The notes: generated by a model not told the origin, from the letters alone. Positions 1-8,147 are shown, counted from the first letter of the stretch. The stretch is 13,058 nt of DNA from Phycisphaerae bacterium (GCA_029260155.1 JAJDDU010000426.1:1-13058), one strand, 5' to 3'. Made by a program: numbers and translations.

Positions 1-1448
1 ATCGCCGCGCGGAACCGTGGTTTGGGCGACGAGACTCCAACGTTTACTCCATTCCGGTCGGTGGCGGTGAGATTGAGCGCATGTTCGACGTAAGTGGCAA
101 ACTCGCGTATCCGGCGGTCAGTGGTGATGGCGAGGCGATCGCAGCCATCGGGTACACGGCTGATTCGAATGCCATCCGCTCGTACGATCAAAACGACGTG
201 CTGCTTAAGCGCGGCGAAGCCGTTACCAACCTGACCGGCGATTTTGATTTTGACATCGGTGATTCGATCGGCACGGACGCGCCGGCTCCTATCGCGAGCG
301 GATCGGAGCACCTTCGGTTCATCCGCAACGACCGATTCATCGTGACGCAAGCGTCGCGCAGAGGCCGATGCGCCTTGGTGGAGCTGGACGTGCAATCGCG
401 TGCGGTCCGCGACCTCGTGGCGGGTGAATTCGAGGTCGTTTCGTGGAGCGCGTCGCGAGAGGCTGGGCGTTTCGCGCTGATTATTGCGAGCCCCGAGAGC
501 CCGGGCGATTTGTACGTCTGTGACTATGGATCGAAACCGCGGCGGATCGGACGAATTGGATCCGATGCTCTGTCCGGCATTACGCTCAGCAAGCCGGAAG
601 AAATCGGATACGACAGTTTCGATGGTAGCAAGATCAATGGATGGGTGTTGAAGCCGCCGGATTTCGAGACGGGAAAGAAGTATCCCATGGTGCTGCAAAT
701 CCACGGTGGGCCCCACATGGCGTACGGGTATGGGTTCTTTCAAGAGTTTCATCTTCTGGCGGCGCGCGGCTTTGTGGTCTTGTATGTGAATCCGCGAGGG
801 AGCACGAGTTACGGCCAGACGTTCGGCAATCTCGTCCAATACGACTATCCAGGTGCCGACTATCGAGACCTAATGGCTGGGGTTGATCATGTGCTTGCGA
901 TGGGTTTCGTTGACGAGGCGCGTATCGGCATCACCGGGGGCAGCGGAGGAGGCTTGCTCACCAACTGGGCGATTACTCAGACGGATCGATTTGCTGCGGC
1001 TGTGACGCAACGATGCGTTTCGGATTGGGCGAGCTTTTACTATACGTCGGACATGGTGCTGTTCACGCCGACGTGGTTCCGCGGCGTGCCGTTCTCAGAC
1101 CCGGACGAGTTCGCTGCTCGCTCGCCGATCACACACGCCGAGAAGATCAACACGCCGCTCATGATCATCCACTCCGAGGAGGACTACCGAACGCCAATCT
1201 CCCAAGCCGAAGCCATGTTCCGCGCCCTCATCGCCCAGCGCAAGCCGGTCGTTATGGTGCGATTTCCAGGCGAGAGTCACGGTCTGTCGCGCACGGGCAA
1301 GCCGTCGATGCGAATCGAGCGGATGGATCACATCGTAAACTGGTTCGAGATGTTCCTGACGGGCCGAGTGGTAGAGCGATACGGAGACGAGCTGCAGGCC
1401 ATCGCAAAGCAGCTTCACGCAACGACCGCGCCTACCACGATCCCGTGA
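1..1448 (+). CDS. S9C-family prolyl oligopeptidase-like peptidase (3' part; start outside window)
   Basis: This is the C-terminal part of a serine peptidase of the dipeptidyl/acylaminoacyl peptidase group (S9C), which usually cleaves short peptides. The reading frame is open from base 3 to the TGA at 1446-1448, so the true start lies left of the window; the ATG at 81 is internal. The first ~195 visible residues look like blades of the beta-propeller that gates the active site. The alpha/beta hydrolase domain follows, with the oxyanion-region motif HGGP near 703-714. The nucleophile Ser is in GGSGGG (codon 942-944, usually GGSYGG in this family). The acid Asp is in HSEEDYRTP (codon 1182-1184) and the catalytic His in GESHG (codon 1278-1280), so the triad is complete. 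Full-length members are about 650-700 residues, so roughly 200 residues are missing here. Any signal peptide cannot be judged. The gene shows no functional link to the kynurenine genes. Confidence 0.9.
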   Translation, partial: RRAEPWFGRRDSNVYSIPVGGGEIERMFDVSGKLAYPAVSGDGEAIAAIGYTADSNAIRSYDQNDVLLKRGEAVTNLTGDFDFDIGDSIGTDAPAPIASGSEHLRFIRNDRFIVTQASRRGRCALVELDVQSRAVRDLVAGEFEVVSWSASREAGRFALIIASPESPGDLYVCDYGSKPRRIGRIGSDALSGITLSKPEEIGYDSFDGSKINGWVLKPPDFETGKKYPMVLQIHGGPHMAYGYGFFQEFHLLAARGFVVLYVNPRGSTSYGQTFGNLVQYDYPGADYRDLMAGVDHVLAMGFVDEARIGITGGSGGGLLTNWAITQTDRFAAAVTQRCVSDWASFYYTSDMVLFTPTWFRGVPFSDPDEFAARSPITHAEKINTPLMIIHSEEDYRTPISQAEAMFRALIAQRKPVVMVRFPGESHGLSRTGKPSMRIERMDHIVNWFEMFLTGRVVERYGDELQAIAKQLHATTAPTTIP

Positions 1449-1477
1449 TGCAACCGTCGCGACCGAGCAAGAACGCA

Positions 1478-1497
1478 GGTGGGGGGGCCGCCCTACC
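1478..1497 (+). terminator. Possible weak intrinsic terminator after the S9C peptidase
   Basis: A 7-bp stem with one G-T wobble (GGTGGGG at 1478-1484 against CCCTACC at 1491-1497) encloses a 6-nt loop, 30 bases after the peptidase stop. Only CCTTTCG follows, so there is no proper T-tract. It could equally be a chance GC-rich fold. Confidence 0.28.
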
Positions 1498-1581
1498 CTT
1501 TCGCACACAATCGCGTATGATGGCTGGCATGTCTGTGGCTAGAATTCAATCGTTCCTACAGGACTTTCGTTGGGATCACCG

Positions 1582-2688
1582 ATGAGCCATACCACGCGCA
1601 TATTACTCGCCAAGATCGGCCTTGATGGACATGATCGCGGCGTCAAAGTGTTGGCACGCAGCTTTCGCGAGGCTGGGTTTGAAGTCATCTATACCGGGCT
1701 TTGGCAGACTTGCGAGGCCACAATGTTCGCTGCCATGCAGGAGGATGTCGATCTTGTCGGCGTGAGCCTGCTGTCCGCAGCGCACATGACGGTGGTGCCG
1801 GAGTTGATGAAACACCGCAAGGTGCTCGGCGTCGAGTCGATCCCCGTACTACTCGGCGGGATCATCCCCGAAAAGGACCATGAAGCCGTGCGCGAGATGG
1901 GCGTGGCGGCCGTATTCAACCCCGGATCGTCGGTCAACGACATCATCACCACCGTTCGCGAGATCGCAGCCGCAAACCACGAGCCCAAGTGCGAGGAGCT
2001 GACCGGCGGATATGAAGAACGTGATCCTGTCGCGTTGGCGCGGTTGATCACGCATATTCAGCGTGGTCGCTCGCTCGATGGCTGGTCGCCTCCGAAGGGC
2101 AAGGCCACGGTTGTCGGCATCACCGGTGCACCCGGGGTCGGCAAGAGTTCCTTTATCGGCAAGCTCGGCGAGGAACTGCGTACGCGCGATCTGAAGGTGG
2201 CAGTCATCGCAGTCGACCCCACGTCCCCGATCACCGGTGGAGCACTGCTCGGCGATCGCTTGCGTATGATGCACGGCAAGCCTGGAGCGGACTTTTTCAT
2301 CCGAAGCATGGCGTCGGCCGACGTACAGGGCGGGCTGGGTCCTCGGTGTCGCGACATCATCAATTTGGTCAATGGCTTCGGATTCGATATCATTCTCGTC
2401 GAAACGGTCGGTGCTGGTCAGGCCGATGTCACCATCCGCGAGATCGCCGACAATGTGGTGCTCTTGGTCATGCCGGAATCGGGCGATTCGATTCAGTTCT
2501 CCAAGGCCGGCATCATGGAGATAGCCACGCACTTCGTCCTCAATAAGTGCGATCTCGACGGTGCGGACGCAACGCATGCGCAGATGATCAGCGCCTTGGG
2601 CGACCAGAGACCCATTCACCGCGTGAGCACGGTCAACGGTGAGGGGATTCCCGCGGTGGCCGACTGGCTCGCTGGAACGAAGACTTAA
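1582..2688 (+). CDS. Cobalamin-binding domain fused to a MeaB/ArgK-type GTPase (acyl-CoA mutase chaperone-like)
   Basis: This 368-residue protein joins two parts of the acyl-CoA mutase system. Residues ~1-130 form a B12-binding domain with the classical signature: DGHDRG supplies the lower-ligand His, GVSLLS is the SxL motif, and LLGG is the GG motif. A linker with a helix (RDPVALARLITHIQRG) leads to a MeaB-like G domain with P-loop GAPGVGKS (182-189), a GDRLRM segment, ETVGAGQ as the Walker B/switch region, and NKCD for guanine recognition. MeaB proteins gate cobalamin loading and protect methylmalonyl- or isobutyryl-CoA mutase. IcmF has the same B12-G order, followed by the mutase domain. 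Here the protein ends ~186 residues after the P-loop, about 70 fewer than MeaB, so the C-terminal dimerisation arm is absent. I chose ATG 1582. A TTG at 1570 in the same frame has AGGA at a good distance and would add four residues. A TAGAAT at 1540-1545 could be a -10 box, but no good -35 accompanies it. No mutase gene is in the window. Confidence 0.88.
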   Translation: MSHTTRILLAKIGLDGHDRGVKVLARSFREAGFEVIYTGLWQTCEATMFAAMQEDVDLVGVSLLSAAHMTVVPELMKHRKVLGVESIPVLLGGIIPEKDHEAVREMGVAAVFNPGSSVNDIITTVREIAAANHEPKCEELTGGYEERDPVALARLITHIQRGRSLDGWSPPKGKATVVGITGAPGVGKSSFIGKLGEELRTRDLKVAVIAVDPTSPITGGALLGDRLRMMHGKPGADFFIRSMASADVQGGLGPRCRDIINLVNGFGFDIILVETVGAGQADVTIREIADNVVLLVMPESGDSIQFSKAGIMEIATHFVLNKCDLDGADATHAQMISALGDQRPIHRVSTVNGEGIPAVADWLAGTKT

Positions 2689-2708
2689 CAACCAACAGGG
2701 CCAATCGC

Positions 2709-3287
2709 ATGATTCGCAATCGATGGACCCGGTGTACCAACCGTGCAACCGCCATGATCCTGGTGGCACTCGCCGGCTGCCAGGCTCAGCAAAAGGCAGA
2801 TCGCTTCGAAGAACAGAAGTCAACCGATGAACTCGTCGCCCAAACGATCGACCGCCTCAAAACCGCCGATTCGGGTTTGGAAGAGTTCTTCGATACCGCG
2901 CGAGGCTATGCGGTGTTTCCCACCGTCGGCAAAGCAGCCTGGATCGTCGGCGGGGCCCATGGCTCGGGTCTCGTCTTCGAACGCGGCCAACGCATTGGCC
3001 ACTCCACCCTAACGCAGTTATCCGTCGGCGTTCAGTTCGGAGGACAAGCCTACAGCGAAGTCATCTTCTTCGCCGACGAGACCATGCTCGCCGACTTCAA
3101 GCGCGGCCAGTTCGAGCTCGGCGCCCAGGCCTCGGCCGTCGCGATCACCCTCGGCGCGTCGGCCGACGCCGACTACGATAACGGGATCGCCATTTTTACA
3201 CTCCCCAAAGGAGGCCTGCTCTTGGACCTCTCAGTTGGCGGCCAAAAGTTTACGTTTGATTCCGATGAGGGCTCCGCCGCACCTTGA
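2709..3287 (+). CDS. SYLF (YSC84)-domain lipoprotein
   Basis: This 192-residue protein has an N-terminal lipoprotein signal: basic residues, then a hydrophobic run ending in the lipobox LAGC, with Cys24 as the likely lipidated residue. The rest is a SYLF/YSC84 domain, recognisable from ARGYAVFPTVGKAAWIVGG near residues 64-82, then GLVF, LSVGVQFGGQAYSEVIFF, and the C-terminal GLLLDLSVGGQKF. In eukaryotes this domain binds phosphoinositides and actin. In bacteria it occurs in envelope lipoproteins of unknown role. The start at ATG 2709 is supported by AGGG about 8 nt upstream. The gene follows the B12-GTPase gene by 20 bp, so the two may be cotranscribed, although no shared function is evident. 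Confidence 0.85.
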   Translation: MIRNRWTRCTNRATAMILVALAGCQAQQKADRFEEQKSTDELVAQTIDRLKTADSGLEEFFDTARGYAVFPTVGKAAWIVGGAHGSGLVFERGQRIGHSTLTQLSVGVQFGGQAYSEVIFFADETMLADFKRGQFELGAQASAVAITLGASADADYDNGIAIFTLPKGGLLLDLSVGGQKFTFDSDEGSAAP

Positions 3288-3303
3288 GTGATGGACGATG
3301 TCG

Positions 3304-3329
3304 CGCGATATCGCGTGATTCCGTCACGC
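3304..3329. other. Palindrome and small hairpin after the SYLF gene
   Basis: A perfect 12-bp palindrome (CGCGATATCGCG, 3304-3315) overlaps a hairpin with a 6-bp stem (GCGTGA 3313-3318 / TCACGC 3324-3329, 5-nt loop). It lies 17-42 bases after the SYLF stop. No T-tract follows, so it is a poor intrinsic terminator. It could be a protein-binding site or chance. Nothing else stands out in the 208 bp between the SYLF gene and sppA, and no convincing promoter is visible there. Confidence 0.3.
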
Positions 3330-3483
3330 ATCGAAGTCCCATCGCCTACACAATCACACACGCACGCCGCTGTGGATCCCTGTCGAGAATTGTCGATTAG
3401 CGTGCAAAGGCACGACGCATCTCCGATGACAGTGTAGACTCTAGTGGTTGATTGTGGTCGCTTGGACTCTCATCGGAACGAAC

Positions 3484-3489
3484 GGAGGA
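3484..3489 (+). promoter_or_regulatory. Strong Shine-Dalgarno site of sppA
   Basis: GGAGGA lies 6 nt before the ATG at 3496. It decides the start of sppA: the longer in-frame reading from TTG 3448 has no such site and would place 16 polar residues before a complete signal peptide. Confidence 0.8.
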
Positions 3490-3495
3490 AGAACT

Positions 3496-5337
3496 ATGAC
3501 GACATTGAATTCGCGCGCGGTGTGCGTTCTCCTGGCAGCTGCGATGCTGCCGCTGCCCGCCTGGGCCCAGCTGCCGGGCCAATCGAAGAGAATCGCCCAC
3601 TTCCACCTCAGCGGACAGATCACCGAAACGCCGCAGGAAGACCCCTTCGGTCTGATGGCCGGTAAAGCCACGTCGCTCAAGGGCCTGCTCAAACGGCTCG
3701 GCAAGGCCCGCAAGGACGAATCGGTCAAGGCTGTCATGCTGACCACTTCGGGCATGGCCATGGGTGCAGCGCAGGTCGAAGAGCTGCGCGACGAATTGAA
3801 CAAGTTCCGCGCCTTGGATAAGCGCGTCTTCGTGCACGTCGAATCGCTCAATACTTGGCAATACGCCCTGCTCTCAGCCGCCAGCGACCTCAGCATCGTG
3901 CCCACCGCGGACCTCTGGCTGACCGGAATGTACGGCGAAGGCCTGTACGCAAAAGACCTGTTGGACAAACTCGGTTGTATGGCGGACATCATCCACATCG
4001 GCGACTACAAGTCCGCAGGCGAGACGTTTACCCGCACCGGACCCAGCGAGGCCGCGATGGAGAACATCGATTGGCTATTCGACGGTCTGTACGATGGCTT
4101 GGTCGCAATGATCGCCGAGTCCCGAGGCATGTCTCCAAAACAGGTGCTCGCCGCGCTCGACGACGGCCCGTACACAGCTGAGGCGGCGCTCAAAGCCGGG
4201 CTCGTCGATTCCGTTAAGTATCGCGACGAATTCGTTGACGAAATCAGAAGCGTCTACGGACGCGACATCGAGATCGACAACCGTTACGGCGAGGACGACG
4301 GCGTCAACATCGACTTCTCGAATCCGTTCGCGTTTTTCTCGGTGCTCGGCGAGATGCTCGGTGGCAAGACCGGAAAAGACCGCGAGCCGAGCATCGGCAT
4401 CGTCTACGTTGAAGGCGCGATCGTGCCGGGTTATGGCCAACCCAGCCCCTTCGGCGGATCCAGCGGCGCGTTCAGCGGTGACATCCGCAATGCACTGCGC
4501 GAAGCCGCCGACGACGACTCGGTCAAGGCCGTCGTATTGCGCGTCGACTCGCCGGGCGGATCGGCACTTGCCAGCGAAATCATCCTGCGGGCGACCGAGG
4601 AAGTCCACGACAAGAAACCGCTCATCGTTTCGATGGGAAACGTGGCTGCCAGCGGCGGTTACTACGTCGCCTGCGGGTCGGACGCCATTTTCGCCGACGC
4701 CACGACCATCACCGGTTCCATCGGCGTCGTCGGTGGGAAGATCATCACCAACGGCCTGTGGAACAAGATCGGCGTCAACTGGGTGCCATTCAAACGCGGA
4801 CGTAACTCGGATCTGATGAACTCGCGCGAGGCGTTCAGCGATGCGCAGCGCAAGAAGATCCACGATTGGATGTATGAAATCTACGAGGTCTTCCTTGGCC
4901 ACGTACGCACCTGTCGCGGCGACAAACTCACCAAAGAACTCAATGACTTGGCCGGCGGCCGCGTCTACACTGGCAAGCAAGCCTTGGACCTCGGCTTGGT
5001 CGACAAAATCGGCGGCCTGCACGACGCCGTCGAGTTCGCCGCGCGACAAGCCAAAATCAGCGACTACGAAGTACGCACCATTCCCGAACCCAAGGACTTC
5101 TTTCAGACACTCATGGGCGAGCTGAGCGGCAAGGGCGCCCGCCCGTCCGACGTCTCCGTGCGAGCAGGTCTCTCACTGTTCGCCGGAAAATCGCCCCTGC
5201 TCGACTCGTTGCTGCCCATGCTGGAGCAGCTCGAGCCCATGCGTGCCCAAGCCATGAGGCGAACTCTACAGCGGATCGAACTGCTCCGCACCGAGAGCGT
5301 CCTCACCGTAATGCCCATGGAAATCGTCGTTCGGTAA
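3496..5337 (+). CDS. sppA: Signal peptide peptidase SppA, tandem-domain 67K type
   Basis: This is a 613-residue S49 serine peptidase that degrades cleaved signal peptides at the outer face of the inner membrane. It begins with a signal peptide: basic Arg7, a hydrophobic core of residues 8-20, then PAWA before Gln25, a good signal peptidase I site. Two S49 domains follow. The N-terminal domain carries the general-base Lys172 in IGDYKSAGETF. The C-terminal domain carries the nucleophile Ser386 in NVAASGGYYVA, followed by TITGSIGVVGG. In E. coli SppA (618 residues) Lys209 and Ser409 form the Ser/Lys dyad across the two domains, so length, order and spacing all match an active enzyme. The last ~85 residues form a less conserved helical tail rich in Leu and Met. 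The upstream gap of 208 bp suggests its own promoter. The hairpin repeat at 5349-5391 follows the stop. Confidence 0.94.
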   Translation: MTTLNSRAVCVLLAAAMLPLPAWAQLPGQSKRIAHFHLSGQITETPQEDPFGLMAGKATSLKGLLKRLGKARKDESVKAVMLTTSGMAMGAAQVEELRDELNKFRALDKRVFVHVESLNTWQYALLSAASDLSIVPTADLWLTGMYGEGLYAKDLLDKLGCMADIIHIGDYKSAGETFTRTGPSEAAMENIDWLFDGLYDGLVAMIAESRGMSPKQVLAALDDGPYTAEAALKAGLVDSVKYRDEFVDEIRSVYGRDIEIDNRYGEDDGVNIDFSNPFAFFSVLGEMLGGKTGKDREPSIGIVYVEGAIVPGYGQPSPFGGSSGAFSGDIRNALREAADDDSVKAVVLRVDSPGGSALASEIILRATEEVHDKKPLIVSMGNVAASGGYYVACGSDAIFADATTITGSIGVVGGKIITNGLWNKIGVNWVPFKRGRNSDLMNSREAFSDAQRKKIHDWMYEIYEVFLGHVRTCRGDKLTKELNDLAGGRVYTGKQALDLGLVDKIGGLHDAVEFAARQAKISDYEVRTIPEPKDFFQTLMGELSGKGARPSDVSVRAGLSLFAGKSPLLDSLLPMLEQLEPMRAQAMRRTLQRIELLRTESVLTVMPMEIVVR

Positions 5338-5348
5338 GACCTCGTGAC

Positions 5349-5391
5349 GCCCCTGTATGGCACCGGTTGCAGACCAGTGCCACACAGGGGC
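5349..5391 (-). repeat. Intergenic hairpin element, probable dispersed REP-like repeat
   Basis: An imperfect inverted repeat of two 19-base arms (5349-5367 and 5373-5391) encloses a 5-nt loop (TGCAG) between sppA and the aldehyde dehydrogenase gene. Read on the plus strand it has two A-C mismatches (5357/5383 and 5364/5376). Read as minus-strand RNA both become G-U wobbles, so the stem is then unbroken. There is no T-tract on either side. Recollection: very similar elements built around GGCACTGGTCTGCAACCGG recur between genes in planctomycete genomes. It may end or stabilise the sppA transcript. Confidence 0.6.
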
Positions 5392-5421
5392 ACTTGATTC
5401 CACATTCGAGCATGTGATCGC

Positions 5422-6903
5422 GTGACCAGAATAGAAAACTACGTCGGCGGCAAGTCGGTCCCGCCGTCCTCGCGGGAGTACATCGACGACGTCGATCCTT
5501 CCACAGGCACGGTACACGCGCAAGTCCCCGACAGCAACGCAGCCGACGTGACGCACGCCGTCGCCGCAGCCGAGGAAGCGTTTCCCGCTTGGTCGCGTTT
5601 GCCGGCGATTGACCGGTCGGCTGTGCTATTGAGAATCGCCGACGGAATCGAGTCGCGGCTGGAAGCGTTCGCGGAGGCGGAGTGCATCGACAGCGGCAAG
5701 CCGCTGAGTTTGGCACGCTCGGTCGACATCCCGCGTGCGGCCAGCAACTTCCGATTCTTCGCGACGGCGATCCTGCACACGAGTTCCGAGTGCCACGATA
5801 CGGACGGCGTCGCGCTCAACTATACCCTGCGTCGTCCTCGCGGGGTGGCCGGGCTCATCTCGCCTTGGAATCTGCCGCTGTACTTGCTCAGCTGGAAAAT
5901 CGCGCCCGCGATCGCGACCGGCAACACCGCCATAGCCAAACCGTCCGAGATTACACCAATGACGGCCCACATGCTCGCTGAGGTTTGCAGGGAAGCCGAT
6001 CTCCCCCCGGGTGTGCTGAACATCGTGCACGGTCTCGGTGCAAAGGTCGGCCAAGCCATCACCGAGCACCCGCGCGTCCCGACGATCTCGTTCACGGGCG
6101 GAACGGTTACTGGTGCACACGTGGCCAGGTCCGCCGCGCCGCTGTTTAAGAAGGTGTCACTCGAGTTGGGTGGGACGAACGCCAACATCGTGTTCGCGGA
6201 CGCGGACATGGATCGCGCAGTGACGACCAGCGTCCGTGCCGCCTTCACCAACCAAGGCCAAATCTGCCTGTGCGGATCACGGATTCTCGTGGAGCGAAGT
6301 GCATACGCCGAGTTTGTCGAGCGCTTCGTCAGCATCGCACGCGAACTAACAGTCGGAGATCCGTTGGAGCGGGACACCGACCAGGGCGCGCTGGCATCTG
6401 CCGCGCAGCTGGAGAAGGTCGAGCGGTACGTCTGCCTCGCCGCGGAGGAAGGCGGGACCGTTCTTTGCGGTGGAAGTCGTCCGCAGATCACCGGCCGGTG
6501 CGAAAACGGCTACTTCTTCAAGCCGACGCTCATCGCGGGGCTTGGCCCTGGGGCGCGTGTCAACCAGGAAGAAATCTTCGGACCCGTCGCTACCATCGCG
6601 CCATTCGAATCCGAGGACGAAGCCGTCGCCATCGCCAACGGCACTGCTTACGGTTTGTCCGCGTCGATCTGGACAGCGGACGTGACCCGCGCTCATCGCG
6701 TAGCCAATCGCATCGAAGCCGGAACGATCTGGGTGAACTGTTGGCTTCTGCGCGATTTGCGCGTACCGTTCGGCGGCACGAAGCAGAGCGGTGTTGGTCG
6801 CGAGGGCGGTGACGAAGCGCTGCGGTTCTACACCGAGCCCAAGAATGTTTGCATCCACATGGGCGACCTTCAGACAAGCGAAAGGACTGAGAATCGTGGC
6901 TGA
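5422..6903 (+). CDS. nbaE: 2-Aminomuconate 6-semialdehyde dehydrogenase (ALDH superfamily)
   Basis: This 493-residue NAD(P)-dependent aldehyde dehydrogenase most likely oxidises 2-aminomuconate 6-semialdehyde to 2-aminomuconate. Landmarks are Asn150 in SPWNLP (oxyanion), the SFTGG turn of the cofactor-binding fold, the general base Glu248 in LELGG, the catalytic Cys282 in NQGQICLCGS, and EEIFGPV. The segment VNCWLLRDLRVPFGGTKQSG, with two Arg residues just before the PFGG turn, resembles AMSDH and the related hydroxymuconic semialdehyde dehydrogenases (ALDH8-like) and is unusual in general ALDHs. The assignment is strengthened by context: a 2-aminomuconate deaminase overlaps its end by 8 bp, and the ACMS decarboxylase that makes its substrate is in the facing operon. 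GTG 5422 is the only usual start after an in-frame stop at 5395; its ribosome site is weak. A role on hydroxymuconic semialdehyde alone cannot be excluded. The symbol follows the Pseudomonas nba naming. Confidence 0.87.
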   Translation: MTRIENYVGGKSVPPSSREYIDDVDPSTGTVHAQVPDSNAADVTHAVAAAEEAFPAWSRLPAIDRSAVLLRIADGIESRLEAFAEAECIDSGKPLSLARSVDIPRAASNFRFFATAILHTSSECHDTDGVALNYTLRRPRGVAGLISPWNLPLYLLSWKIAPAIATGNTAIAKPSEITPMTAHMLAEVCREADLPPGVLNIVHGLGAKVGQAITEHPRVPTISFTGGTVTGAHVARSAAPLFKKVSLELGGTNANIVFADADMDRAVTTSVRAAFTNQGQICLCGSRILVERSAYAEFVERFVSIARELTVGDPLERDTDQGALASAAQLEKVERYVCLAAEEGGTVLCGGSRPQITGRCENGYFFKPTLIAGLGPGARVNQEEIFGPVATIAPFESEDEAVAIANGTAYGLSASIWTADVTRAHRVANRIEAGTIWVNCWLLRDLRVPFGGTKQSGVGREGGDEALRFYTEPKNVCIHMGDLQTSERTENRG

Positions 6904-7327
6904 GTCGAAATTGAGCGAGCGCGCCCCGGAACCAGTGGGCGCCTTTCCGCATGCCAAGCGCGTGGGAAAACTGCTCTTTCTCTCAGGGATCGGCCCCCGC
7001 AAACGCGGAACACCCGACATCCCCGGAGTGACACTGAACGACGCCGGCGACGTAATTGATAGCGACATTGCCGCGCAGACGATGGCGGTCTTCGAGAACG
7101 TGCGATTCGTTCTTGAGGACGCCGGCGCGACGTGGGGCGACATCGTCGACGTTCAGGTCTTCCTAACCAACATGAAACGCGACTTCGGCACGTTCAATCG
7201 ACTTTACGCCGACCACTTCGCGGGTCCGGGCAAACCCAACCCCACGCGCACGACGATCGAAGTCGGCGCGCTGCCCACGCCCATCGCCGTGGAATTGAAG
7301 GTCATCGCGGCAATCCAAGGCGGATAG
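6896..7327 (+). CDS. nbaF: 2-Aminomuconate deaminase, Rid (YjgF/YER057c/UK114) family
   Basis: This 143-residue Rid-family protein probably hydrolyses 2-aminomuconate to 4-oxalocrotonate and ammonia. Visible family features are GAFPHAKRVGKLLFLSG (residues 15-31), the longer insertion around IGPRKRGTPDIPG seen in the aminomuconate-deaminase branch, DVQVFLTNM, and the active-site strand PTRTTIEVGALP with Arg118, equivalent to the carboxylate-binding Arg105 of RidA. The start is GTG 6896, inside the end of the dehydrogenase gene (8-bp overlap), with AAAGGA 9 nt upstream. Translational coupling is likely. The reading frame extends further upstream but only as a shadow of the dehydrogenase. General RidA enzymes remove reactive enamines made by PLP enzymes, so a housekeeping role is the main alternative. 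The neighbours favour the pathway-specific one. Confidence 0.85.
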   Translation: MAESKLSERAPEPVGAFPHAKRVGKLLFLSGIGPRKRGTPDIPGVTLNDAGDVIDSDIAAQTMAVFENVRFVLEDAGATWGDIVDVQVFLTNMKRDFGTFNRLYADHFAGPGKPNPTRTTIEVGALPTPIAVELKVIAAIQGG

Positions 7328-7336
7328 CAATCCCCG

Positions 7337-8119
7337 CTACAACCGATGTCGAACCGCCCACAGGTCTGGGAAAATCGGCTGAAACAAAGACGCCTTCAGG
7401 AAGTCCACGCCCAAACTCCCGCCCGTGCCGGTCTTGTTGCCGATGGTACGCTCCACTGCCTTGACGTGCCGGTAGCGCCATTCCTGCTGACCCTCGTCAA
7501 GGTCGGTCATGAGTTCGAACAAAATGGCAAGATCGGGCTGCGTCTTGTAGCCTTGAAACAGCGCGTCCTGGATCTGCTCATTGGGCACTGTTGGCAGCGC
7601 AACGTCTTTGTTCTTGATCTCCTCGGGAATGGTCACGCCCCGCTGTTCTAGAAAATCGTAGAAATGATCAACGACGCTCCGCGCGCGAAGGCGCCGTTCG
7701 ACACGTGTCCGCTCAGGCGATCCCGCTGGATAGTGATCCATCATCTCCAGACGCTTTGCGCCGAGGACAAACTCAAACTCGCGGAATTGCGCGGACTGGA
7801 AGCCCGACGAAGTCTCCAGCCGATCACGAAAACTGGTAAACGACATCGGCGTCATGGTTTCGAGTATGTCCAGCTGCCCAACAAGCGTCTTCATCACCGT
7901 CCGAAGTCGCTGAAAGCTGGCGATTGCACCATAGAGGTCGTTGTTCGAGAAGTCGCGACACACCTTGTCGAACTCGTGCAGCATGAGCTTGAACCACAGC
8001 TCATACGCTTGATGAATAACGATGAACAACAGTTCGTCGTGCTCAGGCGGGTCGGACTGTACGTCCTGCAGATCGATCAGGTCGTTAATCTTCAGGTATT
8101 CGCCGTATGTCAATGCCAT
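7337..8119 (-). CDS. kynA: Tryptophan 2,3-dioxygenase
   Basis: This 260-residue haem enzyme opens the indole ring of L-tryptophan with O2, giving N-formylkynurenine, the first and committing step of the pathway. The distal active-site His36 is in FIVIHQAYELWFK. Arg98 in the SFTSFRDRL segment corresponds by spacing to the substrate-carboxylate Arg117 of the Xanthomonas enzyme. SSGFQSAQFREFEF is a family hallmark. The proximal haem ligand is His218 in WRYRHVKAVERTIG, followed by NKTGTGGS, which closes over the substrate. Bacterial relatives are 260-300 residues, so it is complete. The ATG is preceded by GGAGGG with 9-nt spacing. It is the last gene of the operon, 28 bp after kmo, and its stop faces that of the deaminase gene 9 bp away. 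Confidence 0.96.
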   Translation of the reverse strand: MALTYGEYLKINDLIDLQDVQSDPPEHDELLFIVIHQAYELWFKLMLHEFDKVCRDFSNNDLYGAIASFQRLRTVMKTLVGQLDILETMTPMSFTSFRDRLETSSGFQSAQFREFEFVLGAKRLEMMDHYPAGSPERTRVERRLRARSVVDHFYDFLEQRGVTIPEEIKNKDVALPTVPNEQIQDALFQGYKTQPDLAILFELMTDLDEGQQEWRYRHVKAVERTIGNKTGTGGSLGVDFLKASLFQPIFPDLWAVRHRL

Positions 8120-8147
8120 CTAAGGAGTCCCTCCAAGACCGTCCGCG

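Noticed and set aside
1..1448. The alpha/beta hydrolase-fold peptidase as the missing kynurenine formamidase
   Set aside because: It has S9C peptidase features including propeller remnants and the HSxxDxRxP motif, and is separated from the pathway genes by four unrelated features.
1849..2823. A 324-codon minus-strand frame opposite the B12-GTPase gene (and a similar one at 4075-5049 opposite sppA)
   Set aside because: Long antisense frames are common in GC-rich genes. The plus-strand products have full family motifs and these do not.
3448..3495. TTG 3448 as start of sppA
   Set aside because: ATG 3496 has GGAGGA at 6 nt and begins a standard signal peptide. The longer form would bury it behind 16 residues.
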